Source: Aporrectodea caliginosa (taxonomy: Eukaryota > Annelida > Clitellata > Crassiclitellata > Lumbricidae). Taken from it: a stretch of 64,000 nt of DNA. The stretch is taken from the NCBI GenBank assembly GCA_020284085.1, contig JACEVL010000826.1, positions 186,001 to 250,000 of the forward strand, in the 5' to 3' direction. Below the pieces are notes generated by a model that saw nothing but the letters and a program-made list of their open reading frames with translations, made no database searches and was not told the origin of the DNA. Shown one piece after another: positions 12,174 to 23,368 of the stretch (positions within the stretch are counted from its first letter, which is position 1; each line of letters starts with the position of its first letter). A program made the position numbers and the translations under genes.

Positions 12174-12320
12174 ACATTTTGGCCGCCATCTTGTTTTCCC
12201 ATGTAACCGCTAAAAATCGTTCTCAGCACTGTCGAATTAGTCTAGAAACCCCTGTTAGCAATTTGTTATATGATTTGCTTCTAAGTTCTAACAGTGTCAT
12301 TTTGAGATTCCAAGCCTAAT

Positions 12321-14839
12321 CTATGATTAGCGTCGCCCTTTATCTGTCGACGACGCGCTTATTGGTCGTCATAGACGGTGAACCTGACATCGGGCTAACA
12401 TTGACCCAATGTGTGTGTGTGCTGGCTGGGCAGGTGCTTCTGTGGGAAAACGGGTCAAAGTGGCAACACGTCAACAAGGCCGAGAGTGGGCATCGTCATA
12501 TTTTGTCATAGTCTCGTTATCTGTTTGAAATACGGCGCTGGTTTTGGAAGTTTTCTTTAGCTTAGTCTGAGTTTTATCATAGGGCTTGTCTTTGTGAATT
12601 GAATGACTCGGACAAGAAACATCGACATTAGGCCTAAAGGAACAACAAACCGGATACCGGTACGGAATTAAGTTATAAAATGAGGAATTGTTTTTATGTA
12701 AGTTGTCGATTAGTAGATCCTAAATAATTGCCATAAATTACAATGACCCCTCACGACCTTCAGTGTTAGCTTTTGGATACTACAAAGGTCATCATAAATT
12801 TTATTACATAAACCGTCTTAAAACTGCTTGATTGTCTTATCCCAGATTACTACCTTCGACAGTGGTTGTCAGAAAGGGGATTAGGCTAATCTACCCTGAT
12901 AAATGGGTTGCATAAATCATTTTTTGAGATAGACGCCCGTGAAATGAATTATGTCTGTATCCAAGTATTAGTTGTCTATGTCATAATCTTATCGCGTCAC
13001 TCATATAGGATAGTCTTATCCTAACAAACAAATGGGAGATATAACAAAAGACCAGACGAAAATAAGAACCATTTTATTTGGTCCCACAAACATTAATCAG
13101 GAACAAATTAGATATATCAATCAATCAGTCAATCAATCAATCTTTGATTTATATAGTGATGCATGCAATACAATAAAGGCCACAGTGATAGACCCAAGTT
13201 ACATGGTAAGGTCTAAACACGTTCAGAAATTGTTGCACATTTATGATAGATTTTGAAACCATGTTAATATGCCTACTTTTTGAAAAACCACAGTGATATG
13301 TTGCAGTTGGACTAATCATGTCGATCAACTCTAATAAGCGGTAGTTTAGGATTGCAGGAGCAAATAATTATAGGCTTTACGTTAGCATTAATGAAACAGT
13401 CACACTTAACGGAGCGTTTCGCGTGTATTCATGTAACTTTAAGGAGGAACCGAGATAGTGCTGTTAACTGTATGTTAAGAGTTTGCCATCAGACTAGCAG
13501 ACAAACAGACAGAGAGATATATAGACATGCAGACGAAGGAATGGAAGGAACTACACATAGACATATTCATACATGTAGAGATAGGGAGATACATAAATAG
13601 ACAGGAGTGGGAAAGGGAGAAACAAGCAGAGAAAGATTGGCAGTATTGCGCATGGAATTGTTCATCAATATACAGTACATCCATTTGCATATCTCTGTAA
13701 ATTGCACAATTTAGTCATAATATGGCCTTGTCACATTATCATAGCAGTGTTACACGAAGCAAACAATGCAAATACCAGAGAAGCCGCTATAAGAAATACT
13801 GTCATGTACCTGACGAATTATTGCTGCAAGCATAACTAACTCAACACGAATGCATTCAAAGCAATCTAAAACTATAGGTTTTATGTAAAAGTCAGATATT
13901 CACATAAGCATAATATTATAAACACTGCGAAGCTAATTTAAACTAGTATTTATAAAGTTCCTTGGTCAAATAACTTTCCCTCAATGGCGCAGTTCTAACA
14001 CAGGAAACTCTTGACCGAATCGCAAAATCATTGTAATGACAATTCAGCTATTAGGAAACTGCCTTGTTGCTTGAATAGCAATACAAAGTTCTCTTGATAC
14101 CCTTTGATCCGAATTATTGACGCAGTATAGTCACAGAACAAGTCTATTTTTACTGCCATCAATACCCTATAGGTTTACGAGCATACTGTATATAATTATG
14201 CAGACCTTCAAAGATAAATGGTCGTAAGACCAGTGATCACATCTTTAACAAAAAGGAACCGGAACGCCAGCTTCTAGCACCATGTTAATCTAGCTAAATA
14301 CTGGATGAAAATAAGGAAACGAAATGTTCATACCAAAAAAGAACTGGAACGCCGTTCCGGTGCGTTCCGGTCCCAACAGATCCCTGCGTGAGATAAAGCA
14401 ATTGAGCAAAAACCAGCATAATTTGTTATAAAATACAGCACGTTTAGTCGTATACAATACCTCGAGGCAGAATATGATATGAAAGATATGACGCATTGCA
14501 ATCAAAAACGTAGCTTAGCATGATAGCCTATAATAGTTCAATTTATTGACTTGCAGTGGCAGCGCTACAACAGGACAAGCCAGGCAAATGCCCTGGTAAA
14601 AAAACCTTTGCCTTCGTCGTTGCTCTTGCCACAAGGCTGCCAGAATTTGTGCCGACCCGAGCATTTATTTGGGTCATAAATTGCTCCTGATTGGTTACTT
14701 GTATGACTGCCCTGGCTATGCCCTGGTTGCAATAAATGTAGCCTATGTTGCCTTGGGATAAAAAAAAACAGGTCTGGTGTGGCTATTTGATTATGAAGAT
14801 AATAATAAGCTGTGTCAAACTATGACTCTAAGCATATTA
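12321..14839. other. No gene recognised
   Basis: A few short open frames show no family signature. At 13115-13150 an AATC repeat leads into TTTATATAGTG, resembling tails of LINE copies elsewhere in the window. At 14555 CAGTGGCAGCGCTACAAC resembles a hAT end, but I found no partner. Confidence 0.5.
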
Positions 14840-15645
14840 TTATTCCGACTTCGTTGCCTCAATGATGCAGTCAAACATTTGACTACGAAGACACATTTCT
14901 GATAGACTAGTTCTTTCAGGAACTTTATCCCGCAATTTTTTCATTTGCTCTTCGTCGGAACAGAGGGTCATCGTTCTCCCGCTCATTTGATCAGCCACAA
15001 TCACGCATCCCTCTCTATCCGCATCCAAAACAATCGGAACGCCCTTGGACGATCCACATTGTCCGCCGAAGGACTTAATTATATTTCCATCTGCATCTAG
15101 TAAGCACAGTTTGAGCATTTGGTCGTCATAGAACAGGGAACCATGACCAGTGCTAACTAAGCCTGTGCGTAGTCTAAAGACGGTCAGTAGATGAAACGGA
15201 GCTGTTCCTAAAAGTGGCTTCCCATATATCTTACGAACAAAACGGCCATCTTGCGTATATTCGTGCATCTCTTCATCCCATCTGTGACTTGTGTACTTGT
15301 TCCACACTGCAAAATTTGCCCGCGATTTGAACAATCCTCCAGCCCCATCATAATTTTGGATTGGAATTTGTTCGAAGGTTTCTTCTCCTGTTCTAATGTT
15401 ATTTAACATATATTCCCAACAGAGCAAATAAACACATTTATCTTCTTCACAGTAACGTCCAACACCCACGCCAGGACCAAACCAATCGGAAGAAAAATGA
15501 CATAGTACCAAAACGCTTAAAATTAATCTTCTCCAAAAGTTTTTTCGGTCCAAGATCAAAGCGCTAATAAAAAGAACAGCGAGAGAGCCTCGAAAAATGA
15601 CAGATGTGTTGGTGAAGCAGAAACTGGAGATGGCATCCGGTATCC
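14840..15645 (-). CDS. NHL-like protein, terminal exon
   Basis: The acceptor is gatgtttcag|GG at 15645 (phase 1), and the stop codon is at 14840-14842. It encodes about 268 residues. The first third is hydrophobic (SSFCFTNTSVIF..SLAVLFISALIL..RLILSVLVLCHF). After WFGPGVGVGRYCEEDKCVYL comes a beta-propeller-like region: EYTQDGRFVRKIYG, LKLCLLDADGNIIKSFGG and VIVADQMSGRTMTL. This resembles the last blades of NHL repeats, as in TRIM-NHL proteins and related secreted or membrane propellers. The exon joins in phase to 16114-16284. No RING or B-box is visible in the window; upstream exons are missing. It could be a polytopic membrane protein with an NHL-like end, or a diverged TRIM relative. Confidence 0.5.
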
Positions 15646-16113
15646 CTGAAACATCAACCAGCAAAACATGGAAGTGGAAAATCACGGAAGTAGTGGAATA
15701 AAGATCATAGCGGAACGTGGAATATGGAAAGCTCATTGCTAAAAGCAGGATATCTCACAGCGGACCTGCGAGTAAAGCCTGTAAAGGCAACAGCCGCAAC
15801 AGTTATTTCTGCATTCATTAAGTGCCACTATACATTAACGCAGGATAAACCGATTGCACGGAGTCAGTGAAGACTTGCTCGAGGTCTCTCCACATTAACC
15901 GTCCAAGGTATACATGCTCGAACACGTGTTCCCTGCGGTACAGGCCGAGCGCTTTAACCAATCGGCTGCAGTGCCTCATTAATCGCAGTAAGAATACTTA
16001 TTCAAACTGACCCTAATAAACCGACCTGATTATCTTCCATTCCTTCGCTCATCAGATGGACACAGGATTTTCATGTTCTTTTTTAAATTCAATTAATATT
16101 TCATAAAACTTAC

Positions 16114-16284
16114 CGACAGGCAAATGAAGTAAAAGTGGTTGGAAGCAAAAAAGGTAAACCATCATCATTGCACAAAAAGTTTCTCTAGGTGACTTCGTGT
16201 TGCGGAGTAGCAATAATAGCGTAGGAATGAGGTTTTTCCCGTTCAGAGTAACCTCAGTAGCCAATACGATCCATTTCTTTAGTT
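16114..16284 (-). CDS. NHL-like protein, penultimate exon
   Basis: The acceptor is caatttcag|AA and the donor GTCG|GTAAGT (strong consensus), both phase 1. It encodes 57 residues (LKKWIVLATEVTLNGK..., then TFCAMMMVYLFCFQPLLLHL) containing one or two hydrophobic helices. It joins the next exon to read HLPVGIPDAISS. The fold is unknown; an alpha-solenoid or a membrane region would both fit. The gene must start upstream of 16284. Confidence 0.5.
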
Positions 16285-16589
16285 CTGAAATTGTTCAATA
16301 TAATTAACAATATCCCTTTGTCGAACAATGAAATTTTTTTTGCTTATTCAATTATTAACTAAGTAAATTTGCAGGGGTTTATAGTGCCACTCAGTGATAA
16401 GACTTGCTCTTTACGCTCACCTAAATGATAATAGGAAGTCCACACCACAGCCTTGGTTGAAACAATGCGTCGCTGAAGTCAGTTAGTGGCACCATGCTCT
16501 TCTCACTTCAGATCACATGAGGCCTATATATGCAACAGTACAAAATTTTGCGGGAACTTATTTCATCTGCCAAATGTACATACATGTAC

Positions 16590-17031
16590 TGTGGCGGTTT
16601 TCGGGGGTTGGTGTAGCTGCGTCCGGTGGCTATCTTTCTTCTTCCCCTCATCTGCCTGGGCGGATTCCCCTCTGTCTTCAATAGTCACCAGTGACCAGGA
16701 TAGCGTCTCTGGAATCCTCCCTGTCTTCAATGTTCAGCCAGGCTCGGCCTCTCCGGTCGGGCAGAGGGCTTAGCGATGCCAGCGATGATACCGAACGTCG
16801 ATTAGATGAAGAACTCGACAAGAGTCAACTCAACACACTCAGTATATTCGCAATAAGAACTTTTTAGTTGCTAAACAAAAGACGACTGAGAGAAGAATCA
16901 ATTGTTAGTGCCTTCTTACAGCGCTATTTATAGCTGTCGGGCAGGTCTCGGGGACCAAGGCCGGTCCCCCAGGGGACCGAAATCAAACTAGTATACTATG
17001 CGGGCGGGGTCAAGGCGTTCATTTCACCACA
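16590..17031. mobile_element. Solo LTR, 442 bp
   Basis: Starts TGTGGCGG and ends CACCACA, flanked by the 4-bp direct repeat GTAC (16586-16589 and 17032-17035). TATTTATAG near 16925 could be its TATA box. No internal retroviral-like genes are adjacent. Confidence 0.6.
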
Positions 17032-17151
17032 GTACTTAACCAATTTAATTGCTGAAAGCTTTACATCATCACCTTGAACATTGTGGGTGACCTTATATTA
17101 ACTATTATATCGAGAGAAGTTACATTTGTCCATCACTCATGAGCTTGCAAG

Positions 17152-18263
17152 CATAGGCGGAGACTTGGTCCTGGGTTTGGGGGGGGGACAGACGAAAGAG
17201 CGGCCACACTGTAATGGTAGCATTTTAAGCTGTCATCTGAACAAAATTGCTCTAGCCTTTTGTTTCAGTGCTGAACTAGCTATCACTCGTAGCCAACATG
17301 TAGTTTGAGTCGTGCTTGAGTTTGACTGCAGAGAATACTAGCAAACCAGACATTTATTGAAATTATTATAAAAAACCTAAACAATACGTTCAATTTGCAA
17401 GAACGCCATAAGCCTTAAGGTAAAGAAATTACTAACCAGGACTCAATTAGCAGAAATAGTTTACAAATGGTATACAAACCAAGCAAGAAGGATTCAACTA
17501 CCGAATCGGGAAGCCATGTAGTAATGATGTAGCTACTAATGTTCAAGGAACATAACATTTTAAATTTTGATATTTGACGTTTGAAAGATAACGCTTGAGA
17601 GAAGTCATTAAGTTGTACAAAATATATTTTTTCAAGTATTATATTACCAGTAGATAAAACTTAATATAATATGACAGTATCATACAATAATAAGACTTAG
17701 TAAATAATATCATTAAATACTATCGTTATATATTATAACAGTTCATATAATTTTATAATGTAAACAACAACTCAAAACTATTATTTTGTTATATTTCTAT
17801 GGGAGGTTTACATCTTGGGGAACATCTCCCCAGAGAGACCTGAATTAAACACTAATTTTAACCAACATATTCTAAATGTAACCGCCAAATGTGCACCGCT
17901 GGCGGGATTGTGGAAATGGGAAACGCAAACCCCAAGCTTGGTTGACGAACAAATGTAACATCATTTCAAAATAAATACCATGAAACCATCCTCAGGCATG
18001 GGAAACACAACGGCAACAACGCGTTCAATCGTCTTTATTTTTGAAAACTTTATTTTAGGCTTTGGCAACAGTGGCGAGCGGTACCGTATAGCCTACGTTT
18101 AGTTTTGCTGCGCCGTCTGCGAACACCAAGAAGTATAAACTGGCGAAATGTATAATATTCATGAAATATTTCAGAAATATTGGGGAGGGATATAAGCAAC
18201 TCCATCCCCTGCTCCTCAAGTTTGGGGGACTGCCGCTCCTGTCCCCCTAAGTCTCCGCCCCTG
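17152..18263. mobile_element. Non-autonomous hAT-type element, 1.1 kb
   Basis: Ends are CATAGGCGGAGACTT at 17152 and AAGTCTCCGCCCCTG at 18249-18263, inverted with two differences in 15 bp. Perfect 8-bp target duplications CTTGCAAG flank it (17144-17151 and 18264-18271). The 8-bp duplication and the CAGGGGCGGA-type end are hAT hallmarks. No transposase frame is inside. Confidence 0.8.
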
Positions 18264-18439
18264 CTTGCAAGTATATTCTTAAAGATTTTTGCAGACAAAA
18301 TAAATTTCTGGAATTGAGGTCTAAGGCTGAAATTGATCGACTGTGCTTCATCCAAATTCTGCATATCCTGTCATGGATAACTTCCAGCCAACAATCTTGC
18401 AGAAATTTACAAACTTATACTTATTCACCTAACAAAAGC

Positions 18440-19215
18440 CATTTCTTTGCATCATTTAACATCATTCTTACATATTTTTCAAAAGGTGCTTGATGTCCTT
18501 GGTCCAACCATTAATTCAATATATTATCAATTTCTCATTACATGCGGTATCTTTCCAAGCAGCATTTGTCCATGCCATAACGTTACGCGCTGCTTACGAA
18601 GCGTTATCTCGACCCTGACGACTTGTCAAATTACACGCCAATCTGAACTTCGAATCTTATACCTAAAATTCTCTAACGGCTCTTCGTGAATCTTATCTTC
18701 AACTCCATAATCTCATTTCTGCATACCGGTAGGCTATCGTAAGTTTCATTCAACAGAATCAGTTCTTCTTGCTGTTCACAATGTACTCAGGTGCTCTAAG
18801 GGTTAGGGTTGCGTGACAACACTTGTTCTTCTTGAGTTGTGTCCTGCTTTTCTCGTCTTTTGCATCATCTCCAGCTCTGGTTTGGTATTTTTGGTCCTGC
18901 AATATGGCGGTATGCTGCATGCAATGGCGACCACTAAACTGAATTTCTACTGCTAGGGACTACGCAGAATTTAAGATGGGTAAAGCTTTAAACTGGGTAA
19001 TTCAGTTCTTTGGATGCCTGAGGCTGTTCGTAACTTGGGCGTTGTGCTCAGTTTCCCGATATCTCTCAATGAACTTGCAAATGGTATGTGGAAGTCATTA
19101 TGTCCAGTAGCCTTTATTACAATAACTCGCTTCTTGTTGGCACCAACCAGTCAAATACGCTGAAGCTACAAAGGGTTCAAAACCTTTTGGCTATAGCTAT
19201 AAGTAATACATTTAA
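18440..19215 (+). mobile_element. LINE reverse-transcriptase remnant
   Basis: Broken plus-strand frames resemble CR1/L2-like ORF2. The segments are FLITCGIFPSSICP (the SG-FPSS fingers region), MPEAVRNLGVVLSF, and LLVGTNQSNTLKLQRVQNLL. Stops and shifts separate them, so the copy is dead. Confidence 0.65.
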
Positions 19216-19269
19216 GATATGAACATAATAACCAGTGCCTAAACTTTTTGCATTGTCTTCCTGTTCAGC

Positions 19270-19274
19270 AAATG

Positions 19275-19313
<39 letters not shown>

Positions 19314-19405
19314 GGTCAAGAGGAAAAACGGAAATTAGAAATTATATATATAATTATATATATATATATTATATATATATTATATATATAAATTATATAT
19401 ATATT
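19270..19405. repeat. (AT)n microsatellite
   Basis: Interrupted AT dinucleotide repeat abutting the fold-back element. It also contains a broken copy of that element's first bases (TAGGGTCAAGAGGAAAAACGG). Confidence 0.9.
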
Positions 19406-21604
19406 AGGGTGGAGTGAAAAAACCGAAAATTAGAAATTCAATAAGTAATAGCAACCAAAAGTTGCCTAATGGTATGGGGTAAAAAAATGTTGACAAAGTT
19501 TTTAAAAATATTAATGTCTTCCGCCCCCACCAGAGGGCCAAAGTTACGAAAAATAGCATTTTTTCGAGAAAAATTGCAGGTTTCCTTATAATATTTTTTA
19601 ATTGAAAAGCAAAATTAATTTTATTTTCAATATACCGTTGGATAGAGCTTTCAAAATGCATGAAGCATAAAAGCTACAATGCCTACTCGTTCTAAAACAT
19701 TGTTTTCGAAGTTCGGACACAGACAGGAACTACGGCAGACTGTTCTACCCCATATGAGAAATGTGTCTCTGTTGAACTGGTCCACTACCTCGATTTTCAC
19801 TCTCTAATGCCTCTTCTTCCACTCGACGGAATTCCACTCGACAGAATCTCTTATGGTGAGTCTTCTAGCAGATATACTTCATGATAGCCATATCATTCTC
19901 CTCTCACTTTATGACATTAGTGCCGCTTTTTACACTGTTGGTCATACCATCCTCTTAGACCTTTGGCGTTTTGGATGGTTGACTCTGTTCTTCTTTGGTT
20001 CCATTCGTTCCTCTCGGTTTGCACTGTTTCTGTAATTTTCGTTCCTACCCACCCTCTCTGAGTCCACTTCACTTATGGCTTACCTCACGGTAAGCCATAA
20101 GTGTCTGTGTTTCCCTTCTGTTTATCTTGTATACCTCGGATCTAGCCGGGGTTCTTGGTCCACTCAATGTCCTCATCCACCAATATGTTAATGACACGTG
20201 ATCTTGGATTAATTTTTGATCCTGTCCTCTCTCTGTCACGATCTCAAGGTCTATTGTACTTCAGTTTATGCTCTCCATGGCCTTTGCTCCCTTCTGTCTT
20301 CGGTCTGTGACCACTTGGCTGTCCCTGGAATGCGTACCTCTATGGCCCAGTCTAGGCGTCTCGCTTTTGTTGGCCGTCCAACTGAAACCGACTGCCTCAG
20401 CCCCTTAGGGCTGACTTCCGTTCTCTTTCCTCTGACCAGTTCATCAAGCGCCTGAAACCCTCTCGTTTTGTCAGTGAAGATACTTCCTGGGTTGGGAGAG
20501 CCTCTGATTTTAAGTGGCGCTTAAGTAGAAACATGAGCGGGAAACAACATCGATATGATCACACACACAGAGAGAGAGGACAGGATCGAGAATGAATCAA
20601 AAATAATGCAAAGAGAAAGAAAAGTATTGGGGACCTAAGTTAGCGTCAATCTAGGGAAGCTGGCCACGACTACCTAACCTAATGTAGGCCTACTGGGTCT
20701 TGTCTTGGTTTAGACAAAGACGATTGGCGGATAACCATCGATCAAAAGAGCAGCTGAAACCTTTGGAACGCGTTCATCCATAGCAGCGGCTGTGGCGGCA
20801 GGGCCATGAAGGTAAGGAACGAATGGAACCAAAGAAGAGCAGAGTCAACAATCCAAAACGTCAAAGGTCTAAGAGGATGGTATGATCAACAGTGTAAAAA
20901 GCGGCACTAATGTCATAAAGGGAGATGAGAATGATATGGATACGGTCCACATCATGAAATATATCTGCTAGAAGACTCACCATAAGAGATTCGGTCGAGT
21001 GGAATTTCCTAAATCCAGACTAAAGAGGAGGCATTAGAGAGTGAAGATCAATGTAGTGGACCAGTTCAACAGAGACACATTTCTCATATGGGGGTAGAAC
21101 AGTCTGCCGTAGTTCCTCTCTGTGTCCGAACTTCGAAAACAATGTTTTAGAACGAGTAGGCATTGTAGCTTTTATGCTTCGACATTTCGCAATTATTCAC
21201 GATCAAAATGGAATGTTCTTAGCGCTCAATTCATCGTACAAAGTGCGAATTCAGCTGAAATGACAACATAATCAATGAAACATTGCAAAAAACTGTACTT
21301 TTTTAAAAACAAATGTGCACTGTTAAAATAATCCCGCATCACAATGTGTTGTTAGAAAGGTAGTTCAGAGCTGAATCGAATGACATACTACGGGTTGAAA
21401 TATCTCGAAGGATAAAAAAGTTATTAGTGTTTAACCGTTTTCTGACTTCACGACACGCGAACCAGAGGAAATGGTAAAAAGTTAATAACTTCTACAAATA
21501 TGGGCATATTCTGAAAATTAATACATGGTTTTATTCAGTTTTGAAAGCTCTATCCAACGGTATATTGGAATAAAATTACTTAGTTTTCAATGGTGGCCAA
21601 TCGC
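19402..21604. mobile_element. Fold-back element carrying LINE reverse-transcriptase fragments, copy 1
   Basis: The left end TTAGGGTGGAGTGAAAAAAC matches the ends of the intact copy at 32236-34857. The left arm contains RT fragments on the plus strand (about 19740-20460). The right half (about 20660-21600) contains the inverted match on the minus strand. Compared with the intact copy it lacks about 350 bp of the left arm and its right tip. The right tip stops at GTGGCCAATCGC, where the hAT-type element begins. Confidence 0.7.
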
Positions 21605-23275
21605 CAGGGCCGGATTAACAAATGTGGTGCCCCTGTTCAGTAAAACTGTGGGGCACAGCCCCACAGAAACACGACAAAAGGACACATAAAGCATGTCATA
21701 TTCAACGAATCAACATCCTTCTATTATTAATTCATGCCTTCCTTCTTTGGTACACTATCAGTAGGGTTTATAATTATCCAGTCTAGTGTTACAGACTTTA
21801 ACTTAAGGTATACATCTTTTACATTTTAACAATAGGCCTATTAAGAGTGACTCGTGGTAAGGAATAATATTACAATTTGCGAGGCTTACAACCAATACAA
21901 GGGATAAAAAATAGGCCTAATAGGCTTTGGCTAAATAACAATATAGTCTTAACTGACTGGTCACAGTGTTTGCAGTTTAGCCTACATTTTGTAGCAAAAC
22001 TAACAGTCAGAGAGTTAAGAGCAACGACAAATGCCGAATTGACAGTGACAATCAATATCGCTCAAATTGTCTTGGAATTCACACACTTAGGCTACTTTGC
22101 GGGCCTTTGGCTTGCAAATTCATCAATGAGGTTATGTCATCAAAATGTAGCTCACGTTCAGAAGAATCCGACAGCTTCTCTCTAGTCAGCATAACTGAAA
22201 ACGCTGATATACCCTGCCTTATTCTGACGCGACTTTGACTACTGCCACTCGGTACCTTATGGTCTCCCTGAATGCATAGGCCTACTGCTTCCTGTAACAC
22301 CACGCTGCAAGGACTGTGTCTTGGACTCTCTTACCGAGACCATGCCACACCTGCTCTTCGTTCCCTACACTGGATTCCTGTCTATGAGCGTGTCCGCTTC
22401 AAGCTGGCACTCCTCATGTACAGAGCACGCGCAGATCATCTGCCTTCCCACTTATCTTCCATGGCCACACGTTGCAACTCTGTTAAAGGCTGTAGCGAAA
22501 TAGTTCTTACCAAATGTCTTGTTTAATTAACTAATTAATATAAGCTTTAGAATAAGTTAATCAATTAAAGTGGCGATAGATAAACTAGTAGTGGCGATAC
22601 GTAATATAATATTAGTGAAACTAAAGGCTTTTAAATTTGTAAATTCAAATATCACGTGACGTGATACGTTGCCTAGCGACGAAAGACGCTCTACAAATTA
22701 AAAACAGTTACAAACAGTTAAAACGGAAAATCAGTTGGGTGAAAGTTGTTCGAGAGGAGAGAGATGGCGAAATCGAGTTGAGTCGTAACGGATATTTCGG
22801 ATCGTATTATATGGAAGCGATCAAAGTGGATTAAAGTTTAAAACGTTAGTTCGAAGTGAAGATTAACGGACTTTAATACCTCGGGTGTCGGTGGTTTAAA
22901 AGTGAAATCACGACATCGTGAAACGGACATAAAGCAGTATAAGAATTTGAACGTCAGCAAGCCAGTGTAAGCTTGGACGGACTATCATTTTCGTGCTGAG
23001 TAGCCGTGTGAAGCGAATTGGAACGATCGATCATCGTTTCAGTGCTGAACAATTCGAACAAAGTAATACGAGGAACTTAAATCGCAATTCAATCTACGAA
23101 CAAGTGGATTGACGTTTACGGTGTTACCAGTACATTCGAAGACGAATAAGGGAGAAGATCGCATTCGATATCATCAATTGAACCATGAGAATCTACAATT
23201 ACGATGTCTAACTCTACGAACTTTATCTCTACGATTGCAGAAATGAAACTGATGAGCATCACTAAAAAGGGGAAT
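20842..23275. repeat. Large direct duplication, unit 1 of 2
   Basis: This segment is repeated at 23369-25797 (offset 2,527 bp near the start). Most differences are one- to three-base indels, which is unusual for natural divergence. The 93-bp joint at 23276-23368 looks like noise (GGGGAATTTTCCCC, TTAAAAAATTTTCC and similar). Confidence 0.9.
22208..22490 (+). mobile_element. LINE reverse-transcriptase C-terminal remnant, interrupted by an LTR
   Basis: The frame reads RDHATPALRSLHWIPVYERV then LALLMYRARADHLPSHL, the thumb-domain signature of CR1-like ORF2. It breaks at GTTAAAGGC where the LTR starts and resumes at 26021. An almost identical second copy at 24739-25018 belongs to the duplicated unit. 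Confidence 0.8.
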
Positions 23276-23368
23276 TTTCCCCAGAATTAAAGCCTTTTTA
23301 AATTTAAAAAATTTTCCTTTTTTATTTGGGGTTTTTTAAAAACCCCACTTATAAATTTTTGGTTTTAA

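Larger units (their letters stand above)
8281..12320. mobile_element. DNA element with long terminal inverted repeats
   Basis: The ends pair over about 150-170 bp. The left end (8281-8455) runs TTAGGCTGGAATTTCAAAA...GCTAACAGGTGGTTCTAGAC...AGATGGCGGCCAAAATGG. The reverse complement of 12172-12320 repeats it with scattered differences. Inside are a broken gene (8880-10330), subterminal blocks with ATGGCGGCC/GCCATTTTG repeats in opposite orientation (8440-8700 and 10640-11110), and a 20-bp minisatellite (11126-12173). No clear target duplication was found, so the exact ends are uncertain. The inverted repeats and internal gene make a DNA transposon the best reading. Confidence 0.75.

Noticed and set aside
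11091..12229. Three long minus-strand frames (291-368 codons)
   Set aside because: They are overlapping shadows of one 20-bp minisatellite and encode the same period in each frame.
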